64,000 bases of DNA from assembly GCF_008831285.2 (NCBI RefSeq), contig NC_045140.1, forward strand, positions 4,753,528 to 4,817,527, in the 5' to 3' direction. The translations under genes and the position numbers were made by a program. This DNA comes from Nymphaea colorata. Taxonomy: Eukaryota; Streptophyta; Magnoliopsida; Nymphaeales; Nymphaeaceae. The notes under the pieces are model-generated. The model was given only the letters and a program-made list of their open reading frames with translations, made no database searches and had not been told where the DNA came from. This document shows, piece after piece, positions 50,061 to 62,406 of this stretch. Within the stretch, counting starts at the first letter, position 1. Each line of letters opens with the position of its first letter.

Positions 50061-52142
50061 TATATACACTTAAGTCTTCTTTCCCCAATTTGGGCATGCT
50101 TTTATGAAGCATCATGATTTTCCATATTATACATGTAGACAAAAGCCTGCATATGGAAGTTATGTGCCATTGAAAGAAGAATCATCATTCAGGGACTTTC
50201 TATGTTAAGTTAAAATAGGTCTAAACAGAATAGAAGAACATAACACTCAGGCTTTCAAGGAATTCAGTCAACAACGGTCTATGTTGCACCAGCTTTTGGT
50301 GACAAGCACTTCCTTTTGTGCATAAATAGGGATGCACATTTGTGTTCAAGCAGGTACAGGTCTGTGCCTGTGTTTGAAACTTTGAATCAATACGTAGGCA
50401 AAACAGGAAACACTTACGACTGACTGAAGTTTCAGATTGCCCTGATGAGAGCTTCCTGTAGCAAAATTTCAGATATATCAACAAGAGGACAAAAGAAGAG
50501 CCCTGCATAACAGAAATGAAAAAGATGTGGACAAACAGATGAATTTCTCGGTTCATACTAAAGATAGTAAAAGCTGTTTAAAGTGCCAAAATAATTCAAC
50601 TATCAAGGTTAACCACAACTAAATTCAAGGAATATATGAAATTCTTCCTAACTCAATGACTTCAAAGGCAAGTCAACAGCTCCAGAAGGAAAAATCCTAC
50701 AAGCTCTGACAAAAGGTGTCAGTCCATGTTCTTTGGTGAAAATTTTACACTTGTGGCATGCATAGCTAGCATTCAAAGCCACACAGCAGGGAATAAAGTT
50801 CCCGTTTATTCAACAAGATCTATGATGTAATTTCACCATCCTCATGCAGTATGTGTTCTAGTGTACCTTGGCTGTGATGAAACATCTTTGTCTTCTTTTG
50901 GAACATCGAGACGACTAACCTGGTAATTTCCATGATTTGCTAGTGAGCACATAATAATTGTGAAAAAAAAAAAAAATCATAAATGAACACCATCTGTCAA
51001 CAGAAAATAAAAACGTATACATTATAGATGTATATGCATACTAGTATATATATTTAAAAGACCATATATGTGATATCAAGGATAAGTATGTCATTTCTTA
51101 GTTCTTCCTCTATACATCCACCTGTTGTTCTTTTTGTGTTTCCATAATTATCTTTTTTTACATTGTTTTGCAGCTCATGTTCTGGTTAAGCTTGACTTTC
51201 GGCCAGACTGAGCTATATATTAGCAGCAATCAAGTAGCAATCGAGCCGGTGGAGATGGTCCAACAGCAAGTTCAGCTGAGACCATTCCTGTATATATTAA
51301 AGGGTAAAACCCTTTTTTTACTATGTTTTTCTAAGTAGTAACCTTCAACATTATTGTTCAACTTTATGTGCTTGTGCTTAGTGCAATTATTCTCGCTTGT
51401 TTTCTCATATCACCTACAAGTGATTGACTAATTAAATAAAGCAACATGTAGGTCACAAGACCTACACTTTCATTCTCCAATAGCCTTTTCTTTTATTCCA
51501 ATTCAAAATTAAAGAAAGTTAAAGAAAAAAAAATCAGTATTTTCAAACTGAAACCTTACAGCATGTGAAATTACAGACAAATTAGAAACTATGCTGAAAA
51601 ATAGACAATCGTAAAAGGTCCACACAGTGAAAGAGAGTAATGATTAACAGATGGGGGTCATTACTTAAAAGTTAAAACAAAGCAGGTGATAATAATGCAG
51701 CACGCAAGACACCAAGAATAAGAAGAGAAACTCAAGAGCATGGAGGTCTTGTAAATTGTTGACACCAAAGATGATGCTTTCACAGTTCATTCTTCATCGC
51801 AACCACTAGCATGGATTTTGAAAAAAAAAAGAACTTGCCAACTTGTTAGGCACCTGATTGGATTTGTAAGGGCGACACTTCTGAAGGTCTGTGTAGTGTG
51901 CATTTGTGAACATTCAGAAGAGGGTTCTGGTAATGTGAACAAAACAATCCTTGCAATGAAAAGAGATAAAAGATATCCTGTACCTTCCCTTTTTTCACAG
52001 GCTGAGCCCCAAAACCACGTTTCCTCTCTGAAGTTGAGCATATAAAAGAATTCAAATATGTGGAGAAGTTAAGATACACAGGAGTCTTTTTCTCTCCAGC
52101 ACTCTGAGTGAAAAGAGCATTGCCTTTAAATGGTTGTTTTGC
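33482..52142 (-). CDS. TPR protein with one membrane helix, probably plastid-targeted; at least 16 exons, 5' end unresolved
   Basis: Exons read from the 5' side: 52142-52080 (uncertain), 52027-51984, 50919-50867, 50455-50418, 49724-49634, 49353-49248, 49148-49078, 47054-46985, 43419-43357, 42503-42432, 42350-42249, 38558-38484, 36591-36478, 36094-35978, 34373-34317 and 33541-33482. From 52027 onward all joins keep frame, giving about 376 residues. N-terminal half: charged linker (RLDVPKEDKD). Middle: hydrophobic helix GVGAAVVSLGLVFTLGDF, then LPEEEEKVLKARLQQYE. C-terminal half: TPR-like helices such as VTLVELGDYDRAASLLEKL, DPDAYRLLGEVKYELKDY, LLLGKAYSNWGHVSDAVSVY and ILKENGKVGDAERMF, ending DQYSRR. 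TPRs are protein-binding scaffolds; conserved plant proteins of this build are chloroplast membrane proteins, but localisation here is inferred. The first coding exon is not fixed; one candidate ATG is at 54002 on the minus strand. Introns carry several transposons. Confidence 0.8.
40062..41003. mobile_element. Long-TIR (about 170 bp) DNA element, MULE-like or foldback
   Basis: The left arm (about 40062-40230) and right arm (about 40820-41003) are inverted copies at roughly three-quarters identity. Matching blocks include CTTAACATTTGAGC, CTCAAGGTTTT and TATAACTCTCAAAT on the left, each found in reverse complement on the right. Between them are about 590 bp without a recognisable frame. Long inverted termini suggest a Mutator-like or foldback element. 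I could not define the outermost base or a target duplication. It lies within the TPR-gene intron between 42249 and 38558. Confidence 0.6.
43670..46607. mobile_element. Solo LTR, 2938 bp, perfect 5-bp TSD
   Basis: The ends are TGTAACGCTCG and GGGGTGTGACA (TG...CA). They are flanked by a perfect 5-bp direct repeat GTAGA (43665-43669 and 46608-46612). There is no gag or pol and no paired LTR, so this is best read as a solo LTR left by LTR-LTR recombination. The large size and TGTAAC...GTGACA ends resemble the long LTRs of gypsy Del/Tekay elements (inference). Two further copies lie at 55568-56202 and 56203-59123. It sits in the TPR-gene intron between exons 47054-46985 and 43419-43357. Low-complexity frames inside, for example 43811-44174, are not genes. 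Confidence 0.8.
47650..48060 (+). pseudogene. PPR protein gene fragment (E/E+ region), frameshifted
   Basis: Three frames in succession give the C-terminal part of a PLS-class pentatricopeptide repeat protein. They read LIQSMPFKPDAGIWCALLG, then IHQEIKIGELVAERILEL and ANIYAVGWKWEGAARLRM. After a frameshift near 47905 comes VKKTPGCSSV, and after another HSFVVEDRSHPEHQLIY. These are the hallmark E and E+ motifs of organellar RNA-editing PPR proteins. Only the last part is present, no start is visible, and the frame is broken at least twice, so it is a dead fragment. It lies antisense inside an intron of the TPR gene, directly beside the truncated LTR of the TRIM element. Confidence 0.8.
48060..48427 (-). 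mobile_element. TRIM (terminal-repeat retrotransposon in miniature), 3' LTR truncated
   Basis: Read on the minus strand: a 190-bp LTR (48427-48238) beginning TGTAACTCC and ending GTTGTTACA; after one base the primer site TGGTATCAGAGC (48236-48225), complementary to the 3' end of initiator Met-tRNA; a 76-bp interior (48237-48162) ending in the purine-rich AAGGTGGGTGGAT; then a second LTR starting TGTAACACCTC at 48161. The second LTR is homologous to the first (GATTGTGAGGGAT and AATAGATGGTTGT shared) but breaks off near 48060 at the PPR fragment. There is no coding capacity, as is usual for TRIMs. Confidence 0.8.
48225..48236 (-). promoter_or_regulatory. Primer binding site (initiator Met-tRNA) of the TRIM
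   Basis: TGGTATCAGAGC is the standard plant retrotransposon primer site, complementary to the 3' end of initiator methionine tRNA. It begins one base after the LTR end, as expected. Confidence 0.85.
49995..50068. repeat. (TC)n(AC)n(TA)n compound microsatellite
   Basis: A run of TC units is followed by about 10 AC units and a short TATATA, inside a TPR-gene intron. Confidence 0.9.
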
Positions 52143-54469
52143 CTACAAACAAGTACAATGCTATTAGATATAAATATGCAGCATCCTTGATCAAGAAAAA
52201 TTAAGCAAATAACCATGTAAGTGGTATCACATCTCAAATTTCACAGATCGCAGGGGGAAAGTGCTATAATATGATCAAAAGTTACAAGGAATAACTTGAA
52301 CAAACAAATTACAACACGCAGTCCACAGGAAAAGACCTATCATAAAAGCTTGACAAAATAGGCACAACGCAGGCCTTAGGACATTGTAAATTCATATAAG
52401 ACCCCGTACAATGTGTTTCTAGCCAAAAATAGGATGCAAAAACAAAAATTAACAGAAATTTAAATGAAGAACTGTAAAAAGAGGGAAGTTCAGACAAATC
52501 ATAAAATGAAAAATTAAGCTACATTAACCCTGAAGCTTGAAAAAACTCTTTATATGTGACTTGCTCCCTCTTCTAATAACCAAAGAAAATAAACAAAAAA
52601 AATGGCATTGAATCTCATGATCTCAGGCTGATATAGTAAATTGTGGTAGAAAATAGTCTCTGATACGGTACAATATGGTTAAATAACCTGACAGTGCAAC
52701 ACATCTTATTATATTGCATGGGTATATATGACTTGTACAACATTGTCAGCAAATGCTATTAGTGAGAATGATTCTTGCAGGGCCAAAAAAACTACATGTA
52801 TAATTAACGTCTTCAAATTGCTTGAAAACCCATAAGAACTCTAGCATGTGAAAGCAATGCCTCTGAAAGAAGCATATCTTGCATGCCATGCAGCAATAAA
52901 TGCAAAGAAGTAGGATACAGAAGTAAATGAAAAGAGACTACTAGTTCCCTATTTTCATCAAAATATTAGCAATAAAAAAGAAAGTAAATGCCTTCCGACA
53001 CAATAAAAACTGACAAACAATGCAAAAGTTTACATGGACTGGCAGCACCCAAGTAAGGCACGTTATGCTTGATATATGTTGCATGCTAGACTCAATGGTC
53101 TAATTTTGTAGAGTTGACATTAATTTTGCATGCCATGTAGTCTTCATAGCAGCTAATAACAGATCCATACGTCTTAAGTTTGTCTGTAAGAAGTAAGATG
53201 CTTCACCTGTCTACTTGCTGACCGGTCAATACTCAATAGAAACCTCATAACCGAATTTGCAGTTTCATGAGGCAGCCGTAACACAAAAAACAACCAATAG
53301 TTTGGACTTTGGAACGTTCCAAGTCTTCCCCCATTCTTCATCACTCATTCCATTACTAGTTATTTTTAGTGAGCACCATAGTCCTAACCGACTTTGATTG
53401 TCCCCATTCACTTTGGTGCGCAATGTAAACCAAGCATCCTCAAATATCATGTAAACCCAATGAAAAGACACGAAGAACATCAAATTCTTCGAGAGGGAAA
53501 AAAGTGCCGATTCATTCACCATCAAGATGACGCCAATAAGCACACATAGTCACACACATGCACAGCAACTCTCCGAGGAGGCAAAACAGTGCCCTACTCG
53601 TCACAAGATTATACCAAGAAGCAAGCGCGCACACACACACACACAGCGGCAGCAGCCTTCTCATCATCACTAATCAGGATTATCTGGAAAGTAGTTAGAG
53701 AATTTCATTTCACTTCCTTCGTCTTATCCGGCCCCAGAAATGCGATGGATTTTGCTCGGTGTAACTACTTAAGGACTAATATGGTGGTTTGAGACCATAG
53801 GAAACTGCGACGAACCTATAGAAATGCAATCAATCACCCACAACACGAAGGCAGATGGAAAGAGAAAATACAGCACCTGCGGGAGAAGAAGATGGCAATC
53901 CATGGCGCACAAGGATTCTCACCGCGCAAATGTTCGAGCGATGACGTGGAGATTAGGCTTCGTTTCCTGCAAACTCTTTCCCGGCCTTCCTTTGAATATC
54001 ATCTGGGGTACCAACATCTTAGCTCTAATTTCACAAAACCAATATCCTAGTTATAATTTCACAAAATCGCGTCATGTTGTGGAACTTTTCCTTGTCCGTG
54101 AAAAATGTTTTCCCATTAACATAGAAAGCACTCTAGCTGACCGCTGCCTATCATTTTGAAGCAATAAAAAGTATTTTAGTTCTCAATATTTTTCCGTTGT
54201 GTTGATATATCTTATTTTTACTTATTATTTATAGTGGAAGCCCTTAAAGTTTAAAATTTAAACTTTTAGTTCTTCTTAGCCAAAGATTTCTGGATCCACC
54301 ACTACCAACATTTGAGCTATTTGACAAGGAATGAAACTTTTATGAGACCTGTGCACCAAATTATAACCTACCAATTTTTTTATTTGTTCATTTCCTTTTC
54401 CAGCGGCTGATGCATGTCTTGCATGCAGTTATCATGACAAGAGTTGTGCATGTAAATACATGAAATCAT

Positions 54470-54524
<55 letters not shown>

Positions 54525-55567
54525 CCTACAAAGAAAATGGCCTTAGCGAACAGCTAAAATATCAGTAAAACCTTTACTAACATTTACACCAACACAATCT
54601 CAAATGTCAATGGAAAAGGTCATTGTTGTTACTTTCACAAATGAAATGTGCATGCGTTAGCGAATATGTTATTGTTGATGCAGTTTCCTTGTCACAGAAA
54701 AAGAGAAAAACATGTCACCGAAAATGGTGGCTAGGTAGTCAAAAGATTATAGTGAGTAACATGTAAAAAACGTGTTGGTAATAATACAAAAAATTGTTCA
54801 TGTGAAAAATTGCGTCAGTAGTAGTCCAAATAAATAGTGGCGCACCCACCACACATCACCACCACTGGTTGTTTTAATTGGTCTTTGCTTTTCACAAGTA
54901 AATCTAGAGGCGGAACCAATAACTTTTCATGAGAGGAGCCAGATTATAGTTTCAAAAGTTTTACATAAAAGAAGACTAGCCTCTATTGACACATTATTTT
55001 TTAGTTTGTGTCGCTAATGTACATTTTTGTAGTGCAATTTGAAATAGTAGTACTGTATGGTGGATCTTGGATTTTAAATATTTAAAACTTATAGTTTTTT
55101 ATTTCTTCTAATGATCTATAAACTCTAATTTGACTTTTGGCCAAATTTTAATGTTGATCTAGTTGGGTAGTGTTTGTAGTGGTGATGTCTAGCTGAATTT
55201 AGTTTATGCTTCCCAATCAAATATATTATGGTTGAATTGTTGAAGGAGACATGGGAAACATAGCAACAAAGAAGCAAATTTCACTAATATGGCACCTTTA
55301 TGGCTCCATATAGTCTATTATAATGATGAAACCAGAAATTTTGGGTGGAGAGACATTAATTCTGTAACTCACATACCTTTAAGGGGGGAGGCGCATTGCA
55401 TGTGATAACAGTGAAAGTGTATAACCAACAATTTGCTTCCCTTCAAGTGTATAACCAACAATTTGTTTCCCTTCAAGGGCAACAATATATATAAATGTGT
55501 TGATAGTTAAAGACACCAATATGAAAAAAAAAAGTTTTTTTCCCACATCAGTCCAAACATGGTTTGG
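52143..55567. other. Probable 5' part of the TPR gene, promoter and intergenic DNA
   Basis: The missing first exon(s) of the TPR gene should lie here. The best candidate is the minus-strand frame starting at 54002 (MIFKGRPGKS..., ending near 53922 before GTGAGA), but its phase does not join cleanly to the exon at 52142. 54475-54520 is a (TA)n run. 55415-55474 is a 30-bp unit (AGTGTATAACCAACAATTTG...) repeated twice in tandem. No other gene is seen. Confidence 0.45.
54475..54520. repeat. (TA)n microsatellite, about 46 bp
   Basis: Uninterrupted alternating TA of about 23 units. Confidence 0.95.
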
Positions 55568-56202
55568 TGCCACACCCCAACCATTTTGACACTCAAATAA
55601 GCATTTTTTTTGTTAAAACATAAACGTTGAAGTGCGACGACACAATAATTCAAAAAGAAATGAGTCATGCAATTCAAAACAATGGGGCAAACTTTCTATT
55701 ATATAATCAATTTCGTTCCTATAAAATTACTCCACATTTCTCAATAACGCATATGACAAAAATGTCTATTACATTGATGCCTAACAAAAACAAGATATCA
55801 ATAAGACCCAAACAAGATGTGTCGGTACTACAATTGACCCAAAACCTCCTCGATTGGATGTGAGTTCAACAATCTGATCAACCTGCTGCCTGGGTCCTCC
55901 AAAACCTGAAAAATAAAAACAATAGAAAGTTTAGCCTTCACATTATGACAACAAGCCAGATAACTCTCTAACCCTCCAAGGTAAGGGCTCAAATCTGGAA
56001 AATAACAATTACACAAGCAAACCACTATCATGTCGTGGTAGAGCATACATTTCCATGACTTAACGTGAAAGCTTCTCACATATACCACGGCATGTAAAAA
56101 CCATTTGATAGCCACAATAACACTCTCACAAGTCACATGCCACTCATGCATAAACATATCATTTTCATTCACTTCATTCATATTCTTTTCATTTACATTA
56201 AC
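55568..56202 (-). mobile_element. Truncated copy of the 2.9-kb LTR (3' end only)
   Basis: It begins TGCCACACCCCAACC and shares with the following copy TGCGACGACACAA, CATGCAATTCAAAACAATGG, GGTAAGGGCTCAAAT and CATTTACATTAAC in the same order. It stops abruptly at 56202, where the next copy starts. It corresponds to roughly the last 600 bp of the LTR at 43670-46607, in reverse orientation. Confidence 0.8.
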
Positions 56203-59123
56203 TGTCACACCCCAACCTTTTGACCCTCAAATAATTTTTTTTTCTAAATATAAAACATTGAGGTGCGACGACACAACAATTCAAAAGAAAATGAGCCATG
56301 CAATTCAAAACAATGGGGCAACTTCCCATTATATAATCAATTTCATTCATATAAAAATTCTTCGCATTTCTCAATAACACATGACAAAAATGTCCCAAAA
56401 CCATGACGTTGATGTCTAACAAAAACAAGACATCAATAAGACTAAAACAAGATGCGTCCGCACTACAAAAGACCCAAAACCTCTCCAGTAGGATGTGAAT
56501 GAAGCCATATGATCAACCTGCTGCGTCGGGTCCGCCAAAACCTGAAAAAAGAAACAACTGAAGGCTTAGCCTTCGCAGTATGGTAACAAGCTAGATAAAT
56601 CCCTAAACTTCTAAGGTAAGGGCTCAAATAAGAGATATAACAAATATGAAAGCAAATCACTATCATGCCGTGATTGGGCATAGAGTCTCATGACTTGTCA
56701 AGAAGGCCCCTCACATAAGTCACGATACGTGAAGGCCACTCAAAGGCCTCACTTACCACATTTCACAATCACATTCACTTCATGCATTTTCGCTTCATTC
56801 ACATACGCTTTGTTCACATTCACATTCTTTCATTTACATTAACTTTAGTGAATTGACAGTTTCTATGGGTGCAAGCACATGTACATGCACACCGCGGGTA
56901 GCCTACAACCGAGAGACAACCCCCGTGGTGGCCTGAAATAATATGGATCCATTCCCGTTGCAGCGATAGAGCACTCGTCCATGGATGTGTGAATTCCAAG
57001 GATTATATACAATTATAGTGTTAGTGGCATATAGTGTTATAGTACTATATTTTGTTATATAATGTTATATTGTTATAGCGTCATATAGTATATGGTGTTA
57101 TAAAGTGTTATACAGTGTCATTGTGTTATAGCGTCAAATTGCTATAAAGTTTATATAGTCTTATAGTGTTATGGTGTTATATAATTTTATAGTGTAATAT
57201 GATGTTATATAGTGTTATAGTGTTATATAGTGTTATGTAGTGTTATATAATGTTATATGTTGTTATCGTGTTATATAGCGTTATAATCTTATATAGTATT
57301 ATAGTATAGTGTTATATACTATTATAGTGTTATAGTGTTCAATAGGGTTATAATGTTATATAATATCGTAGTGTTATAGTGTTATATATTTCCATAGTGT
57401 TGCAGTGTTGTAGTGCTATATAGCGTTATATAATGTTGTAGCGTTATAGTACTATATAGTGTCTTATGGTATTATATAATGTCATATAGTGTTATATGGT
57501 GTTATGTAGTGTGTTATATAGGTTATAGAGTTATATAATATTATAATGTTATATAGTGTTATAATGTTATAAGTGTTATATAGTGTTATAAAGTTATATT
57601 GGGTTATAATGTTATAGTATTATAGAGTTATATAGTGTTACATAGTCGTACAATGTTATAGTGTTCGAATGATATAGAGTTATATAGTTTTATAGTGTTA
57701 TAGAGTTGTAGTTGTATATAGTGTTATAGTGCTATATAGAGTTATATAATGTCATAGTGTTGTGGTGTTATATAGAGTTATATAATGTCATAATTATGAT
57801 GTTATATAGAATTATATAATGTTGTAGTGTTATATAGAATTTTATAATGTCATTATGCTATGGTGTTATATAGTGTTATATAATGTTATATAGTGTTATA
57901 GTGTTATATATCGTTATAGTCTTATATAATATTATAGCATTATAGTGTTATAGTGTTCGATAGGGTTATATAGTATTATATAAGGTTATATAGTGTTATA
58001 TAATGTCGTAGTGTTATTGTGTTATATATTATTATAGTGTTGTAGTGTTATAATGCTATATAATGTTACATATTGTTATAGTGTTATAGTGCTATATAGT
58101 GTTATATAACATTACATCATTATAGTGAGATATTGTGTTATATAATGTTATAGCATTATAGTGTTATATAGTGTCATATAATGTTATATAGTGTTATGTA
58201 GTGTCATATAGTGTCATATTGCGCTAAATATTTTCATGGAGTGTTATATAGTGTCATATGGAGTTATAGTATTATATAATGTTACACAATGTTATAGCAT
58301 TATATTGTGTTATATAGTATTACATAGTATTATAGAGTTATATAGCATTATGTAGTGTTATAATGTTATATAGTGTTATAATGTTATATAATGTTATAAT
58401 GTTATAGTGGGTTATAATGGTATAGTGTTATAATGTTATAGACTGACTTTCCTAGTTGAAATCCAACCAAACGGTAATCAATATAGTGCGAATCAACGAA
58501 AAAGAGGTTTAAGAGAGGGGTCTGTCGCTAGAAGAGGCCCACGATAGCTGTGCAGGAGACTGAAGACGAGTGAGAGCGAGTGAGGGAGAAAGGTCTGGCT
58601 CAAGAGAGAAAAAGAGCAGAGAATGTTTGGTTGAGGGAGGGGGTTCGAGCAGAGAGAGAGAGAGAGAGAGTGAGCAGAGAGAGATGTGAGAGCGAGAAGG
58701 GAAGAAGGACAATGTGCGCAGGAAAGAGGGAGAGGGACGACATGATCGAGGAAAAAGACGAGAGGACGAGAGGGGACATGAGAGCTGTCGGGAGGGAGCT
58801 CGGATTAGAGAGGGAGACAACAGAGAAGTGTCGGCATAGAGGGGAAGATCACAGAGAATAGCGGGGGAGAGAAAACAGGGGTTTACCGCAGTGTCGTCGC
58901 CCTTCACCTCCGCCAGTTCCTCAATTGTTGCCGCCATTGTTCACCCCATCGTCGCTGCCACTCATTCTGCCTCTTGTTTCTCTCTATTGTGCGAACCCGC
59001 GAGAGACGAAGAAGAGGGAGACGGCTTAGGAAGGTGAGGGAGAAGAGACATCGGGCTCCTCTTGCGCATGGAGCTCGGGTCCGGGTCTGGACCCCGACCC
59101 GACCCGCAATGCCGAGCGTTACA
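56203..59123 (-). mobile_element. Second full-span copy of the 2.9-kb LTR, middle replaced by a minisatellite
   Basis: It starts TGTCACACCCCAACC and ends CCGAGCGTTACA, the reverse complement of the solo-LTR ends at 43670-46607. 56203-57003 matches the 3' third of that LTR (for example GAGCACTCGTCCATGGAT against 45855-45885). 58441-59123 matches its 5' end, including the GACCCGGACCCG region. Between them, 57004-58440 is a TATAGTGTTA minisatellite instead of LTR sequence. No convincing target duplication was seen. The frame 58509-58937 is low-complexity noise. Confidence 0.75.
57004..58440 (+). repeat. Minisatellite array A: TATAGTGTTA-type units, about 1.44 kb
   Basis: Dense, irregular tandem variants of TATAGTGTTATA, mostly in units of 10-16 bp (TATAGTGTTATATAGTG, ATAATGTTATA, TATAGCGTTATA). 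It is embedded inside the LTR copy and has no coding potential. Confidence 0.95.
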
Positions 59124-60019
<896 letters not shown>

Positions 60020-60613
60020 AGTGTGTGAGTATATGAAATATACATATATAACATATATATAATATACAATATATATTTGATATATTATGTATAACATGTA
60101 TGTATACATATGTCCTGTATAATACGTAAATGTATGTATGTATTATATATGACAGATATAATGCATGTTTTGTATACGTAACATATAATACATAATTATA
60201 TATGTTATATATATGTGTACATATAGCATATTTGTATACATGATAAATGCACATAGAAATATATATAACATAAACACATGTATACATAACATGTTATACA
60301 TATATATGATACACATATGTAACACATATATGTTTGTACATTATGTATATACAATATATATTTATGTCAATATATATATGTATATATAGATATTATTTCA
60401 AAAATGCATATGTATACAAAGATATATGCAAAGATATACATATTTCTGCACGTTTACGTTTTATAACATTTGTAAAAAATATATAAAATATACATTATAC
60501 AGTACATATACCTATATACATGTATGTTATATAATATAACATATATATATATATATGTTACATATTATATACAGCATATATGTATATATTATATTAACAT
60601 ATAAAACACACAC

Positions 60614-60654
<41 letters not shown>

Positions 60655-60719
60655 ATCCCCAGAAATACTGGGAGAAAAATCAGGTTATGTGTAAACTTGA
60701 CATAATCAATCATGATTTA
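60020..60719. other. AT-rich block of TATACATATG-type simple sequence
   Basis: Noncoding, cryptically simple DNA made of words such as ACATATATAT and TGTATGTATA, ending in a (CA)n(TA)n microsatellite (60606-60653). Its first part, 60041-60129, recurs at 63912-64000. Confidence 0.85.
60041..60129 (+). repeat. Direct repeat, left copy (89 bp)
   Basis: It matches 63912-64000 in the same orientation with two mismatches in 89 positions. The match begins TACATATATAACATATATAT and ends at GTATAATACGTAA, where the window stops; the right copy may continue beyond it. Confidence 0.95.
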
Positions 60720-61494
60720 GGGCCCGTTTGATGGGCGGTAAATTTATCATGGTAAATTTTTCTGGAAAAATTTACAGGATGAAATTTCTCCCTCTTCCAA
60801 TCTGAGGCTCTGTTTGATGGGTGGAAAGAATTTACCGTGGTAAATTTAACCATGTTTGATGCACAGGAAGAATTTAACATGGTAAATTTAACCCTGTTTG
60901 ATGCACATGAAGAATTTAACATGGTAAATGTTGTTTTTTTGTGTATTCTCCTCTCCAAATCTGACTTGGGAGATGACAAAGGAAGGCATCAAAAGGTTGC
61001 TCTTTCTTGTCTATGCATTCAGGAAATCAAGATCAAATCATATCGACAGTTCAAAATTTGCCTCCGACTATCCACCTTTCCCATTCACAACAAAAGGTAT
61101 TCCACTGAACAACAATAAGCAATCAATTATGCAACGCATAAAACTGTTGAAATCAAAGTTCAGAATCCATTCAAGACCAATGCATAAAACTGTCGAAATC
61201 AAAGTTCAGAATCCATTCAAGACCAATACATCAAGGTTCCTCAGAAAGCCCCTCTTCCATCTCATGGATCGCACCATTAATTTAGTTAAACACATCCAGA
61301 ACGCACGCATAATCAACAAAAACCTTAATTGAATATAGAGCGATTCAGAACTTGATGCATTCATAAAACCCAAGGTTCAGTAAGATACTACCAACATATG
61401 TTTACCAATAAATTATCACTTCATTTCATTTGTATACAATACTACCAAATAACAGCATATCGTCGGCCATGAAACCAGAACAGAATGCATATAC

Positions 61495-62406
61495 ATTGTT
61501 TCAAACAAAGAAAGTGAATCATTAGCTTCAGACATGAACGTCTGAAAATGATCCTCTATGTTTGCATACTCATGCTCTTTCAGCTGTATGGAATCTTTTA
61601 GTTCTTGAACTTGCTGAATCAGGGCAGCCTTCTCCACCATCAAATCTTCCCCAAGTTTCTTCCACCTTACAGTCTCATGCTTAGCAGCTTCATAGGCATC
61701 TAGCAATGCATTGAGCACATCATCTGTCTCTTTCATGGTTTCTTGTGCTTCCCCAAATTTCATGAGTAGAGATTGGGCCTCATTGCTTCTTTCAGCTGTG
61801 AAGGATGTAGCATGGCCTGACTCAAGAATTGGCAGCTGTAATGTAACAAGCATTTTAGAAGGAATGAGGACAATAACAAAGCAAGGTACATGGTCTGACT
61901 CAGAAAAAGGGAAGTAAAACAACAATAAAAAAAATCATTGATCAATATATATCAGGAATGATGTGTATAACAAATTTGCATGTTCCCTGAGATCAATCAC
62001 ACTGAGAATTCATGTAAACAGACAAGCAAAAGAATGAGATATCCTCCACGTCCTTCTCCAGGTTCTTTGTATGTCTTTGCATGCTTTGAATATATAAAAC
62101 TGCTTCAGAAAGTTCACTATTCTGGTTCCACTTCGAAATGCTTTCATGTGAGGTGTCCATCATAGGTTTGTGCATATGTGCCCCTTCTTTATTCTTCTGC
62201 TGTAAGACATTCATACTAAGTAGCCAACCAGCAAAAACAAATGAAGCATTAGCACGTCTATTTGCTTCAACTAGTTTACCTTGTTGATGCTTGATTTTGT
62301 CCTCTAGTATATGTACAAGGGGCACATATGCAACTGTTTGGCATAAGGAGCAACTGGCGGTGGAGAGGGCAGTAACAGAGGGCAGCAAATGAAACGCCCA
62401 AATCAA
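61495..62406 (-). pseudogene. Captured coiled-coil gene fragment resembling kinesin-12 (KIN-12)
   Basis: The best exon is 61835-61495, bounded by TTACAG and GTATATGC. It encodes a coiled coil with MKFGEAQETMKETDDVLNAL, AYEAAKHETVRWKKLGEDLM and QVQELKDSIQLKEHEY. The pattern of 'EAQETM...LNAL...AKHET..RWK..GEDLMVEKA' resembles the C-terminal stalk of plant KIN-12 (phragmoplast) kinesins, recalled by eye. An upstream frame, 62406-62040, contains KIKHQQGKLVEANRRANASF and QRHTKNLEKDVEDI with plausible introns and may be a neighbouring exon group. No motor domain is present, so it cannot be a working kinesin. It could be transcribed from the CT-rich region at 63400-63850. A truncated cellular gene rather than transposon cargo is the alternative. 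Confidence 0.5.

Noticed and set aside
53922-54002. First coding exon of the TPR gene (ATG at 54002, minus strand)
   Set aside because: The frame is open and ends at a good GTGAGA donor, but its phase does not join cleanly to the exon at 52142; kept as a candidate only.
58509-58937. 142-codon minus-strand frame
   Set aside because: Leu/Ser/Pro-rich translation of a GA/CT-rich LTR segment; not conserved with the other LTR copy.
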